This document shows, piece after piece, positions 21,413-34,681 of a DNA stretch of 64,000 nt (position 1 is the first letter of the stretch; the number at the start of each line of letters is the position of its first letter). This DNA is from Lasiosphaeris hirsuta (taxonomy: Eukaryota > Ascomycota > Sordariomycetes > Sordariales > Lasiosphaeriaceae), in contig JAUKUA010000006.1 in NCBI GenBank assembly GCA_030549175.1, positions 4,030,001-4,094,000 on the forward strand, written 5' to 3'. The translations under genes were made by a program, and so were the position numbers. The notes below the pieces were generated by a model that was given only the letters and a program-made list of their open reading frames with translations, was not told where the DNA came from and searched no databases.

Positions 21413-22709
21413 TGTTTCCCTGAATTATGGTGCATAGGGCGGTTTAGGTATCGTATGTTTCATGGAGTCGAGTGAAAGTCAAAGTTCAACTTTCACGTGG
21501 CTATGCCAAGAGAGCTCTATTTTCTCCATTGGTTCTACTAGCATGATATCTTGTTGGGTGTAAAGATAACGTATAGAATGCAAGAAACCATGATACAGAC
21601 ACGAGATGTTCATGCCCGGGATGATGGCGACATCATGTCAGACCGCAAACCTACAGTGCAGGGGCGACATTAGCACTCGTCACCCTTCCCACCAGGACCA
21701 GGGGATGATAGGTAAAAGTTTCGAGTCGCACTGTCAGAGTAGGCCCGCTCAGACCGAACTCATTTCCTGCCTTTTACCGGATGTGACCGTGGGTTGGCCT
21801 AAAACACTCTATGTCTCAATCTTTGGAAACCTCCTCTGGGACACCCAGATTCATTTCTTCTCTTTGTCACTCTTTTAGAATTTTTTCCCCCCACAGGATC
21901 CCCAACCTGTCTCTTGAGAAGCTTGTTCCTTCCAGTCGGCTCTGATCTCCCTTTGGATGTGATAAAAAGATTTATCATTGCCAGCACGCCCGCAAAACAC
22001 AATCTTTACCACAACCTTGCCCCTTTCCAAACTATCCAACCCCGTCATCTCAAAACTCCAAACCCCCATCCAGCTCCCATCCACGACAGCACCAAAAAGA
22101 AAAGAAAGTCATGTTACCAACCTACCCCAATGGCATGATATAATCTAATTATCCCAAATCTGTCCCACATCCCACAACATCCCATCCAGCACACCACCCC
22201 CAGCACCGTGACACATGCCAACACACAACGTGGAGCCACACACGTAGCTCAACATGTCTCCTAGCAGCACATCCATCAGCACGACATGCCACAAAGATTC
22301 CGCATCCCCGTTCCCACACGGCCTCGAATTGTCTGGTTGTGATAACTGGCACCTAACCACCATGCCGTGGCACACACCCTCTGCCATCATCATAATGACG
22401 ATAAACATCGACTGGTAACACCCTGCACCAGTCACGCAACTACACGCTAGCAAGACGACACGATTCCAAATCTAAATCCACATCTGTAATTTTAACTAGA
22501 TACAAAAACGCCTGCTGGCTATAACGATGAAGACGAAACACCGTTTCCGACGCCCGTATATGTCGCCCGGCTCAAGTGGGATGATATGATATATATGTCA
22601 ATTCGCAACCAAGAAAACTCATCAATTCATAATCATGAGTCCCGCCTCGCTCACCCAAGCAGATTCCAAATATATAACTTCAAGAACATGACCTCCGCAT
22701 GCTTCCATA
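21413..22709. other. Convergent intergenic region
   Basis: This is the shared 3' flank of the dehydrogenase and the DUF8035 gene, A/C-rich with short random ORFs. Nothing is supported. Confidence 0.55.
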
Positions 22710-24667
22710 TTATCCCATGCTCCCATGCTCCCATACACCCCTATTAATAGCCTCGTAGATCACGTAAGCGTTGCCAACATGGCCCTCATCAACTTCGGCG
22801 GCGGACCTATAAAAACAAAACTCCATTAGCCAACACGCTCCGCTACATGCACCGTGATCCCCGCCGCGAAGTTGTAAAACCCCCCCACCTTTACCGGCTG
22901 TACTTCGGCACGCTGATTGACATCCTACCTTTCTTGTCCTTCTCAATCCGCAGTCCCCTGCTTGGCTCCTCGACCCGCTCAACCTCCTCCTCGTACAGCA
23001 CCAGCTCCCCAGTCGAAAGTCGCTCGGCCCGCACCAGCTCTCCACGGCTAGAGTGCCGCTCGTGTCGATTATGGCGCGCCAATTGCCTCTCGAGATGGCG
23101 GATCTCTGACCTATCCTCCGAGCGTGAGCCGTGATAGTGCCTGTCGCTGACGAGGGCAAGCGGGCCGACAGGGATGGCACTCGAAACCTCGTGTACGTGG
23201 GGGCGGGCGTCGACAACGACGGGGCGATGGGTCGATCCTGTCGTGTACGTGTCGTACGAAGTCCCTGTGTCATAGGACGTGGTTGTGTCGTACGAGGTTG
23301 AGGTATCATACGAGGCTGTCGTGTAGCGGGTCGGCGATGCATCGCGGACGACCGTGGTCGTCTTGACCAGCTCCAACTGGGGGGACGGCTGGCGGGGGGC
23401 AAGGAAGACGGCACCCGAGCCGGCGCGGGAGTGAGAGCGAGAGTGGGACCGGCGGGAAGACCGAGCCCGAGCTGGCACTTCGATGAACTCCGCTCTGCGC
23501 TCTTCGCGGACCGGCACCTCGATGTACTCTGTCCGACGCTCTTCACGGCGCTCCTCAATAATGTCGCCGGCCGTAGAGCGGGCGGCAAGAACTTCGAATT
23601 CACCTATTCCATGTTAGCACCATGTTCTCAAGCTTGGAGGACGCGGAGCTCTTACTCTTCTTGTAATCTTCAGAGAGCTTGAGCAAGTCGTCTATATTAT
23701 TCTGGCCGAGGGCCTTCTGGACAATGATGTGATTGCCCTGCGCACATAGTTAGCAAGGAGCACATTCGTAAGTGGTGTGACAGCATGGCGGACAACGCAC
23801 CTCCTCAATAAAGGGGTAACCAAGCTCGATGAGAGCCCTCTTGGATACCAGGCGGGCGGGAATGCGCGTCTTGCCCTTTTTGGGGTACTCGCTTCTGCTC
23901 GTGATGGCCGTGCCGCCGCTTATGCTGGAGCTGCTGCTTGACGACCTCGAACTGCTCCGACGCCGGTGGCTAGTGGCGCGCGACCTTCGGGAGTCGCGGC
24001 TCCTGGACCTCCGCCGACGTGTGCGGATAGTCTCCTTCTCGCGGATTCGCTCGCCGGGATAGCTGAGGAACTCTTCGTCGACACGGATCTCCTCAGTGAC
24101 CTCCTCGTCGTAAACACGAGGAGGGGGCAATCCCCGGGACCGCGGCAGGGGGATGGGGACGTAGGGCGGTGCGTGGTAGTCTCCCCTTCGGCTGGCTGGA
24201 GGACTGTACTCGCGCTCCAAGCGGGTGGGCTTGCGATCAAACGTGTCCAAGCTTGAGGGCCGCCTCACCAAGTGGCCTGGCCGCCGTGGGGGCGACGGGC
24301 TGCGGCGTCTTGCCCTCTCCCTCTCGATGAAGACGCTCCGGTCGACCTCGGTCTCGGGGGACCGCCGGCGTGGTGCCGACATTTGGAGCTCATCCTCGTA
24401 TGCGACCCGGCGCCGCTCGCGGGCGACGAGGTCGTCTCTTATTTCCTCAAAGTTGCGTGCCCGGCCTTCTGGGCGCTCGGATCGCTCGCGCGTGCGTGTG
24501 GGTAACGGGCCGCGTGCGTAGACATGGTCGTCAGTCTCCTCGAAGCGCTCGCGCACATCACCGTAACGGTCGCGGTCGACCTCGGCATGGAAGCGGTCTC
24601 GGTCCCAGCGCTCGCTGCGCTCTGGGCCGCGGGAGAGGTCAGGAACGGAAGACCTAAAGGCAGACAT
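22710..24667 (-). CDS. DUF8035 domain protein, Arg/Ser-rich
   Basis: Four exons (24667-23801, 23737-23656, 23603-22895, 22806-22710) encode 584 aa. The N-terminal half is rich in Arg, Asp, Glu and RRSRSRDSRRS-type runs. The conserved segment KKGKTRIPARLVSKRALIEL..., ending in IEE, continues across intron 1 as GNHIIVQKALGQNNIDDLLK and LSEDYKK; this is the DUF8035 region of ascomycete proteins. Exon 3 contains EERREERRTEYIEV repeats, a Ser-Tyr-Asp-Thr repeat array, and a basic tail. A TAA directly after VPKYSR would end the protein at 22892, but a good intron (22807-22894; TAA-type branch CTAAT, TTTTTATAG acceptor) joins it to RSAAEVDEGHVGNAYVIYE and a stop at 22710, which I prefer. Its function is unknown; Arg/Ser richness suggests a nuclear or RNA-associated role (inference). 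Confidence 0.8.
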
Positions 24668-26965
24668 CGAAAGTATCGGCGGCTTGGCACTAGCGGGGTC
24701 GCAGGGTTGTGTCTAGTCGGCCAAGTCCAGTTGCGAGGCAAAAAAACTTGGGGTAAAGAGGATAGTAGATATATTGCCGTTCTAGCGAGAGATGGTTGTG
24801 TGTATGGAAGGGAGGGAGATCTTGCGTTATGTGAGTTGGTTAGAACAAGTTTCGACAGGACGTCGTGGGAAGAAAAGTGGGTGTTCAGCGGGTGCAGAGG
24901 GGCTTGAAGGCCTCCCGTTCCGGTGGGTGTGCCAGGATCTTGGTCCGATGACGACAGAGTCGAGGCAGCCAGAGCACCTGGGCAAGTCTGGGCATTGAAA
25001 TAGCGGGGGAAACGGGGGTTAACTGACCACTGGCGACCCCTCGGCTTGTTTCGCTGCGGCAGCACGGCAGGTACACGCTGGTTGGATGCGCCCACTTGCC
25101 TGATGACTGAGATGTCTGAAGTTTTCTCGGTCTCGCCTGGCTCTCCTCCCTTCTGATCCGATGGCGGCTGGAGTCGATGCGCGCTCAGTCCCGTCGGACG
25201 GTCGAGGCGCTGGTTTAAATATCACAGGAGCCTGACTGTTGCGATGCGATGCGATGCCTTACCAGAGGTGCAACGCGAGGCTAGCCAGTCACCACCCCCC
25301 CTGCGCGGCTCAGTGTGTGTACACCGCTCGTTGCTCGCGAGGCAATCAAGTGCTGAAAGGGGACGGCAGGAGGAGGCGCTGCAAGTCTCCGTTGGCCCAC
25401 CGCCGCGAACTCGAGCAAGTTGACAATTGCCTTTTTCAACAGCAAAATGAAGAAAACATGTGCCGAAGAGGAGTCGTCGTCTGCATCTTCTTATCTTCTC
25501 GGGCAATCAGGACAATCACTCCGGTGCCACTGCAGGCTCTTGGACAGCAGCGCCCAAGTTCGAGATGCTAAGGCAGGAGCATCTGAGCTGTGGAACTTTG
25601 TTTCGCGTCGCCGTCTCGCAACGGCAGATGGTCTGCGTTAACGCAACGGCTCGACATTGGCCGGTTTCCCAACAGCCGCTAACAGCCCAGCTAGCGCGCG
25701 GCGCGCTGGGAGGGCCGCGCAAAGCTGTCCTTGGTTCCTTGGGTCCTGGCTCTGCTTTGCTCGAAGCATATTGATCCTCGAGCTCTTTGCGACTAGGGGG
25801 GATCCCGACTAGTAGCCCGAGCCCGCGGCCCTCCCAGACTTGGGCAGCTATTGATGCGGCCGGGCAGCACTTTGGCGTGTTTGGCTGCTGATCATCAGGA
25901 GCCACAGGAGCGGGAGTTCGCGTTGATAATTGGGTTGCCGGTTGCCGTCCGTCCAGGGCGGACATGGGTCTGAGCCCCTCTTGGCTCGTCGTGTCGTGTT
26001 GGGCATCCACCAGACCCTCCAAGCCTCTCATCTCTGTACTTTCCCATCCGAATGTGGCATTTGGTATTCTTCCCCTTCAGGGTCTCGACTTGTCGAGAGT
26101 GCTCTGCCGCATCGCAGCCCGTCCTCGCTTACAGGGCGAGGATGGCGAAAGTCCTCCGCCCACACTCGGCTCATGTACGATGACGTCGAGACCCCTCCTC
26201 GGACGAGTCTCTTGAAGCCCAACTAGAACCATCTAGATCTCGGGTCAAATTGGCGCAAATTCCAATTCCCCAATCAGCACTCGTACATCACCAAAGACGG
26301 AGACCGCAGTGATGCGATTGTTTCTCAAGATTGTCGAGACAGTCGACGTGTTCTTCGTCAAACCACACTCTCGTCACCATCATATCCATGCATGTCTCGT
26401 GGGAGTTCGCAGCTTGCATATACAACTCCGAGTTGCGGGCTTGCGATAAGCGTCCGTGGCTTCTTGTTGCACGGTTGATATGTGTCCGCAACTTTGTGCA
26501 CTTTGGCCCGCCAGCTCGGTTCCTTCCGACCAGCACACCACCACGCGCTGTGCCGCTCGGAGCTTAGCTTCGCTTGATGAACGGGACACGGGGGTACAGA
26601 CACAAACACAGGTTGCAACCATTGCACCGGCCCGTCCCCTACTTTCCCAACTCCGTGTCACCTTATGTTGGAGTGATCGTGAGAGATCGCTTGGCAGAGA
26701 TACGCGTGTCTCTATCAAAAGAAAATAAACAATTGAGAATTCTCCCAAGACCTTTCAGTATTATGACCAGTTTTGCCCCTGATTTTGTCTACTTCTCAAA
26801 ATACCACGCCCAACTTTTCCGGATGAGTGAAACCCCGCTAGCTACTCGGTCCCTTTTGGTTCCCGGTACTCAAACAACTCCGGTATATAGTGCAGCCCAA
26901 ATGATGCGATATCCCCAGTCATAAAATGAAAATTAACACCGAAATAACAAAAAGATCATGCTGCA
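24668..26965. other. Long intergenic region
   Basis: This holds the promoter side of the DUF8035 gene and the 3' flank of homocitrate synthase, 2.3 kb. A GCGAT pentamer is repeated three times near 25240. Overlapping short ORFs on both strands lack coding bias. Confidence 0.5.
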
Positions 26966-28932
<1,967 letters not shown>

Positions 28933-30323
28933 TTTGACGATTCGGTGCTTTTTCGAATGGGATCAATGGTTTAGGCAAGGCAAAATCAGGTCAGAGAGAG
29001 TTCAAGATGCAAGGGAAATTTTGGAGCATTGGTAGCAGACCGATGTCGCTGAAATAGTTCGGGCGAGTGCCCTCCAACACTGATGAGTCAAGCAGAGTTT
29101 TCAGGGCAGGTTGCGACCCCGCAGTCCCGCAGTGGCACAAAAGAGCATTGGCAACAGAAAGACAGCAGCATCTCGACGGCACGCCTTCACCGCCCTCAAA
29201 TTGGAGGATATGATTGGCTGCGCGATCTGCGAGGGGGGCAACTTGCAGCAATTAGCATCACGTCACAAGCCCGTTCCCGAAATTCCATTTTACCCGCCGC
29301 CCTCCTGAGATCCTGAATCTCCGGGCTCTCCGTCTGCTAGATCCAGCGCCGCGCAAGCTGCAACTCCCAGCCTTGGATCAATAGCGTATCTCCAAAGAAG
29401 CCCCCAGGGAACAAGGGGATGCGTGTAACCATATATCCAAGGCGATCGCTACCGTTCCAGCCCCTCCAGTCTCGGCCCCTCCCCCGCAAAGCAAGAATGA
29501 CCCCGCAGTGCCTGCAGAAGCTGTATTTGTGCTGTGTGAGTTCGCATCACTATCCCATAGATAGCAAGGCGAAATATCAAAGGGCTCGAGAACTCGATGG
29601 CCTCCCATTAATTGCTGGTCTTCTGTATTCGAATTCTCGAGAAGTCGCTGCTTCAACGGGCTGCGTCATCCAAGAGGGGCGGGAGTAGAGAATGGAAGAG
29701 AGGGGACTTCAGCGGCCGCCTCCGCCACCGGCCCCGCCATCGCACCCGGCCGATCAATGCACATCGGGGTCTCCCCCACATTTCATGGCCTGTGCCCCTG
29801 ACAGTGCGAATCCGGGGGACCACTGAGATAAATCGCTGTCGGACTCTTCCTCACTGCTGAAAAATGATTTGAAAACGACTCAACCAGAGGTCGAGACCCA
29901 AGGATTTGCAATGCGACGCTGACCCCTATATATACTCCTACTTTCTGCCTCCGCCCAGCCCTGTCTAGACCCATCTCATCATGTGATGGCAGTGAGATAA
30001 GCTCAAGGAACCGCGACAGCAATGCGCTTGCTAACGATCTAGCCTCGGCTTGTCGCTGGTGGTCTGACAAAGTCGTTGCATCTTCCACCCGCGGCCGATT
30101 GACACATGGCGCCCAGGCAACGCATTGGGGCCATCTCGTGTCGCGGGCAGGATTCCCCCCAACTTGAGCCACTATAAATACCCAAGGTTCCCATGGTAGG
30201 TGCTAAGAGAGCATATCCACGGACCTCCTTGTTGCACGCGTAAGAACCCCAGCCAGCCCGCAGTCTTCCAGTTCCTTCTTACCACTCCCACTCCACACCA
30301 CACAAAGCATATCAATCCCCACG
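28933..30323. other. Divergent promoter region
   Basis: This is 1.4 kb between homocitrate synthase (-) and the TANGO2-like gene (+). CT- and CA-rich leader sequence precedes the ATG at 30324. No additional gene is recognised. Confidence 0.55.
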
Positions 30324-31412
30324 ATGTGCATCGCCCTTTTGACGACGTCGCATCCCAAATATGCGCTCATCGTCATCAACAACAGGGACGAGTACATTCT
30401 CAGACCCACCAGCCGACCCCACTGGTGGACAGCACAAGCAACCTCCTCCGACTCGTCTTCCCCCAACCCTGTCAAAGTAGAAGTCCTCTCGAGCCGGGAT
30501 CTCCAGCGCGCCGAGCATGGGACATGGTTGGGCATCACCAAGGGTGGCAACTTCGCCGTGCTGACCAACTATCGCGAAACCGACACACACGATGCGGCGC
30601 ATCCCATCCACGGCACTCGCAGCCGCGGCGCAATCGTGACGGCGTGGCTCGCCGCCGACCCTGCTGAGCCGACCGAATCTTTTGTCCGCCGTATGCTGGA
30701 GAGCGGCGACGTCAAGGGCGTCGGTGGTTTCTCGCTCATCTGCGGCAAGCTGCGCAGGGCCAAGGGAGATAAGGGACTCGAGCCGCTGGCCATCATCTCG
30801 AACCGCCACGACCACTGGCACCAGGTCCCCTGGATCTGCGGGAAGCGTGGTGGCGTCTACGGGCTCAGCAATGCTACGTACATTGCGCCGGACTGCGAAG
30901 AGAACCAGGCAGAGGTGTGGCCCAAGATCCGGCAAGGGTCGGAGTTGCTCGCGCAGGCCATCGCGGATGGCATTGAGGAGCACGAGCTCGAGGAGGTGTT
31001 GTTCAAGATTTTGGATAACGACAACTTTCCCGGGAACCACGAGATGGACTTAGAGGAGGGCATCCCACTTCTCAAGCACTCCATCTTCGTTCCGGGCTTT
31101 GGCGGCAAGGAACATCAGCAGGAGATGCGGGTGGCCAGAGAGCGTGGCAAGGTTGAGATGGTGAACCATGGCCCGATTGCCGAGTCGCTGTCGACCGAGG
31201 GCCAACTAGACACCACACCGAACGGGTTCCAGATGGGTCTCTACGGCACGCAGCGGCAGACAATCATGCTGGTGGACTGGGACGGGAACGTCACGTACAA
31301 GGAGCGCTCGTTATATGACTCCAACGGCAACTCGGTGCCTCGCGGGGCTGGCGATATGACGTTCAAGTTCAAGGTCGACGGGTGGAGCCCAGAGACCGAG
31401 TCCAACTTGTAG
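30324..31412 (+). CDS. TANGO2/NRDE family protein
   Basis: This is an intronless 362-aa protein. It begins MCIALL, leaving Cys2 as a potential N-terminal nucleophile after Met removal, and carries the family-defining NNRDEYILRPT motif at about residues 19-29. GTWLGITKGGNFAVLTNYRE, GGVYGLSNATY and the C-terminal MLVDWDGNVTYKERSLYD follow. These are the hallmarks of the NRDE (DUF833, TANGO2) family, an Ntn-hydrolase-like fold. Animal TANGO2 is linked to Golgi/ER organisation, lipid and heme handling; the biochemical reaction is still debated, so no reaction is claimed. Length and motif order are complete. Confidence 0.88.
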   Translation: MCIALLTTSHPKYALIVINNRDEYILRPTSRPHWWTAQATSSDSSSPNPVKVEVLSSRDLQRAEHGTWLGITKGGNFAVLTNYRETDTHDAAHPIHGTRSRGAIVTAWLAADPAEPTESFVRRMLESGDVKGVGGFSLICGKLRRAKGDKGLEPLAIISNRHDHWHQVPWICGKRGGVYGLSNATYIAPDCEENQAEVWPKIRQGSELLAQAIADGIEEHELEEVLFKILDNDNFPGNHEMDLEEGIPLLKHSIFVPGFGGKEHQQEMRVARERGKVEMVNHGPIAESLSTEGQLDTTPNGFQMGLYGTQRQTIMLVDWDGNVTYKERSLYDSNGNSVPRGAGDMTFKFKVDGWSPETESNL

Positions 31413-32321
31413 AGGGATGACCTACACTCTGAGTAGTGCTCAAACACAAGCCATCATATTTTGAAGGTGGTCAGCAGTTGAGTCGCTGAGACATGAGGAA
31501 TCGACTTTGGCGGCATGAGGTTCAGGAATAGCATTTAGAAGATTAGATGTGAAGCAAGCAGGTATGAAATGGACACGGTAGCATACCATGGGCTGGGGCG
31601 CATGGAAAAATCAAGAATTAATACTGATGGTATTTTGGACACTTGAGTGATTGTAATATTGTTGACTAAATTGCTTCTCGAAACATACCTTGCACAAACA
31701 CTACCTAAAATTGTATTCCGTTCGAATTCGGAGGCCTTCCATCCACTCTCAAACAACGTGGTGTTGTTTTCCCCAGAACTGCGGTTGCGCGCAACAGTAA
31801 AAAGGGGAACTTCCACCCAGTGCTGTCGGGTTGCTCTTGCCCTTAAAAGGGTCACCTGAACAGACTCCAGAAATTCTTCGGTCGCTGCCCCGCACACTTT
31901 CCTTCTCTCCTCTTTCCTTTTCTGAGCCTAGGTTGTTCTTTTTATCTTTCTCTTGCAGGATATACTGCATGTTGGCTGCTGGCAACTTCCCCCCCCCAAA
32001 GGTCAACATTGTCGCCTTCCACGCCGAACCGCCCTTCAGCTCAACATCGCATCCAGTCTTCACTTCCCTTCCATCTGGTGAGTCGCCGCCCCACAGATTA
32101 TCACCCTACCCAGGTAAGTACCTGAGGATATTCCCGCGCTCCAGTTGTAACTCAAACCCCAACCTCCGGCTGCTGTGCGCATCCCCCACACTGCTGTCTC
32201 CGTCACTCATCTGCCTGGCTTGGACCAGATAGCAGCTATCGTCACCATTCTAGCTCTTACTCGATCATTTCCTTTCCACATCGCCCATCAATAACAGCAG
32301 CCGAGTCTGTGCTAACCCGTC
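31413..32321. other. Intergenic, promoter of the following gene
   Basis: AT-rich in its first half, CT-rich and leader-like from about 31880 to 32320. No gene is seen. Confidence 0.55.
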
Positions 32322-33215
32322 ATGAGGAAACCTAGTTTGGGAAGCAGCGCGGGATCAGAGTCGAGCGCCCGCTCCCAACCCGACTTCATCCTACATACTC
32401 GCGAAAGCACCGATTCTTCCGGAGTCGGTGAGGTCGAACACTGCGAGGTTGTGACCCCTCCATCCCTCCGACTGACAGATTTGAACGCCGGCAATTCTCG
32501 GTCTTTGGAGGAGCTGGTCTGCGACACCCCTTCCTTCAACATCTCTCCACTCGTGGACGAGGCCGACCCGAGCGATCAATTCTCGAGCGGATTTGCAGAG
32601 AGTCTGGAAAGGATTCGTCAATGGGACGGAATCTCTCCTAAACCAGGGGTTTTGACATCAATCATCGATTTCGCCGAGTCAACGGAGGCATCGAGTCGGT
32701 CTAAACAACACCCGGACCCTCCGAAACGAGTCCACTTTCCTGTCCGTCAGAGCGAATTGGCTCTCGTTCACCAAGACCAGCCAGAGCAACAGTCCTCAGA
32801 TACCCAAATCATCACACAGGCCTACAACGAGATACTGGCAGCGCTAATTGCATTCGGTCATCTTCTCTTGGAAACCGTTCGGCTCTTCCTGCTCTCGACT
32901 GTGTTCGCCCTCCAACTGATGAGATATACTCTGCTGTTGAACTCCTCAGCCTTCGCACAGGTTTTACAAGCCTGTATTCAGCTTGCTGGACTGGTCTTGA
33001 AGGCTCTCAAACACCTTGGGGGCGCTCTCCTGGAAACTCTCGGCTGTCTCCCGAAGTCTTTCAGACAAGCTGGAGACTCTCTTGCTCTCAGTGCCACTTT
33101 CATCCTGATCGGCGTGGTGAAGTGGCTCGTTGAAGAATGGCGAAACCGTCGTCAAAGCCGCTCAGCCGGGGAGAGGCCTGGAAGGTCTACTACGACCAGA
33201 ACAAGGACGTATTAG
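32322..33215 (+). CDS. Hypothetical membrane-associated protein
   Basis: The ATG at 32322 opens a 297-aa single exon. Residues 1-165 are polar and Ser-rich (ESTDSSGVGEVEHCE, DPPKRVHFPVRQSEL). From about residue 170 long hydrophobic stretches appear (ILAALIAFGHLLLETVRLF, LLSTVFALQLMRYTLLL, VLQACIQLAGLVLKAL, LALSATFILIGVVKWLV), so several membrane helices or hairpins are likely. The tail is Arg/Ser/Thr-rich. Its last 79 nt overlap the start of the next ORF in another frame. No family is recognised. Confidence 0.55.
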   Translation: MRKPSLGSSAGSESSARSQPDFILHTRESTDSSGVGEVEHCEVVTPPSLRLTDLNAGNSRSLEELVCDTPSFNISPLVDEADPSDQFSSGFAESLERIRQWDGISPKPGVLTSIIDFAESTEASSRSKQHPDPPKRVHFPVRQSELALVHQDQPEQQSSDTQIITQAYNEILAALIAFGHLLLETVRLFLLSTVFALQLMRYTLLLNSSAFAQVLQACIQLAGLVLKALKHLGGALLETLGCLPKSFRQAGDSLALSATFILIGVVKWLVEEWRNRRQSRSAGERPGRSTTTRTRTY

Positions 33216-34681
33216 GTTCTGGCAAGGGCCTGTTAGGTTCTGGTCAGAGGCCTCGGATCAGCAGCCCGATTCCGATTGTGCCAGAACCTATCAACGAAGA
33301 ATCTGTCTTGGGCAGAGTGACAAGACTCCCGCCTGCCGTTTCACATAGCACTACCTATTCTCGTTTCCCTGGTCTCGCTCGCTTCACCAACCAAAAGAAT
33401 GACGAGAATCAGCTTCCGATCCCCAGGACGACGTCAAACCCCCGAAATGGTCAGCTCAAGGTGTCCAAGTCCCGAACCCTTGGCGTTCTGTCAAGCATTA
33501 CCCATTCGCTTTCCAGGGCCTCCTTGAGTAGTCATACTAAGAGCGGGTTACGCAATTTTAGCGGATCATCATCAACAAGTGGTACGACTACGACGACTAC
33601 TTCATCGACGACGACTGCCGCCGCCCTCAACCGAGCCCCAAAGAGTTCTCGACTCTCACTTCATTTTGGTAGGAAGTCGCTCGATCCGGCGACTGAGAAG
33701 AGAGACCGTGATTTACCAGACTGTCTCGTTCGGAAAGCTTCGCCAGTTCCAAGTGACCCCCGTCTCGTCACCACAGCGATGCCCCCCGAGTACTGGACTG
33801 GTCGGTTCACGGCCCTGCACGATCGCGATCATAACCAACTACTGGAATGTCAAAATCTCAATCTCATTGTCGATGCCCACGTGGAACGATCCTCTCTCTG
33901 CAATAATACTACCACTAGCAGCCATCAGTCATCCCCTGTGGCCAGCACGTGGAACAATCCCTCAACTTCGGTGTACGCTAACAAGCGCGTCGGACTGAAG
34001 CATCTCGACAATTACCAACCTGGCGGCTCCCGTCACGGTCACAGTCGGAATAACTCTGCAACGCGCCCAAGTCGCATTCCCAATTCTGCTACCAGCGGCG
34101 CTATTCTTGAGACACCACGTCGCTATGTCAACAAAGATTACTCAACCCGCATTCAGCCACCGCCCCGACTTCCATCTTACGACCAAGCCATTTCTAAGCC
34201 TACCACCTTACATTTCCATCGACGCAACACGCTGCCAGGCAATGGGAGTGGCGTAGGCGAGAATATTTACGCCAGCGAGTCGGCGGAGTTGCGCGCTGCC
34301 GCCGCCGCTGAAGCAGCCAAGCTGACGGACGACGAAAGCCGCTGCCTTCGTGTTCTTGCACAGCTTGAGGCCCATTGCGCAACTACTGAGGCAGTTATTT
34401 CTTTCCGTTCATGGCAGCAGGATTTTGCGCGGAGTACGAAACGCGATGTACTGCTCCCGGAAGGTGGGACGATGGGCGGTCTTCAACACAAGGTGTCGGC
34501 TAATCTGGTCAAGAAATTGGAGGGGCTGCTGAGTGTTGGCGGGCGAAAGAACGATGTTGGAAACCGACCGGCACATCAGCAGCCAGATCAGGACACTGAT
34601 GCTCCCATGACTGTTCAAGCGCAGGAGGCGGAGACTTTGAAGGCGCCGAAGAAGGGGAGAAGGATGAGTTTGTTTGCTTAG
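33137..34681 (+). CDS. Fungal-specific hypothetical protein
   Basis: The ATG at 33137 (MAKPSSKPLSRGEAWKVYYD) gives 514 aa in one exon. Most of it is Ser/Thr/Asn-rich and probably disordered, including a TTTTTTSSTTTAAA run. Two ordered-looking segments stand out: MPPEYWTGRFTALHDRD...LLECQNLN near residue 215 and a C-terminal helical block, ESRCLRVLAQLEAHCATTEA. These resemble conserved segments of uncharacterised ascomycete proteins (from memory, not searched). Codon bias starts right at the ATG, which supports it as a separate gene overlapping the end of the previous ORF. Confidence 0.65.
   Translation: MAKPSSKPLSRGEAWKVYYDQNKDVLGSGKGLLGSGQRPRISSPIPIVPEPINEESVLGRVTRLPPAVSHSTTYSRFPGLARFTNQKNDENQLPIPRTTSNPRNGQLKVSKSRTLGVLSSITHSLSRASLSSHTKSGLRNFSGSSSTSGTTTTTTSSTTTAAALNRAPKSSRLSLHFGRKSLDPATEKRDRDLPDCLVRKASPVPSDPRLVTTAMPPEYWTGRFTALHDRDHNQLLECQNLNLIVDAHVERSSLCNNTTTSSHQSSPVASTWNNPSTSVYANKRVGLKHLDNYQPGGSRHGHSRNNSATRPSRIPNSATSGAILETPRRYVNKDYSTRIQPPPRLPSYDQAISKPTTLHFHRRNTLPGNGSGVGENIYASESAELRAAAAAEAAKLTDDESRCLRVLAQLEAHCATTEAVISFRSWQQDFARSTKRDVLLPEGGTMGGLQHKVSANLVKKLEGLLSVGGRKNDVGNRPAHQQPDQDTDAPMTVQAQEAETLKAPKKGRRMSLFA

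Noticed and set aside
22145..22453. 102-codon Cys-rich minus-strand ORF
   Set aside because: Composition follows CA/GT-rich DNA; there is no signal peptide and no coding bias.
25516..26031. 171-codon minus-strand ORF in the long intergenic region
   Set aside because: No codon bias, no motif, and overlapping ORFs of similar length on the other strand.
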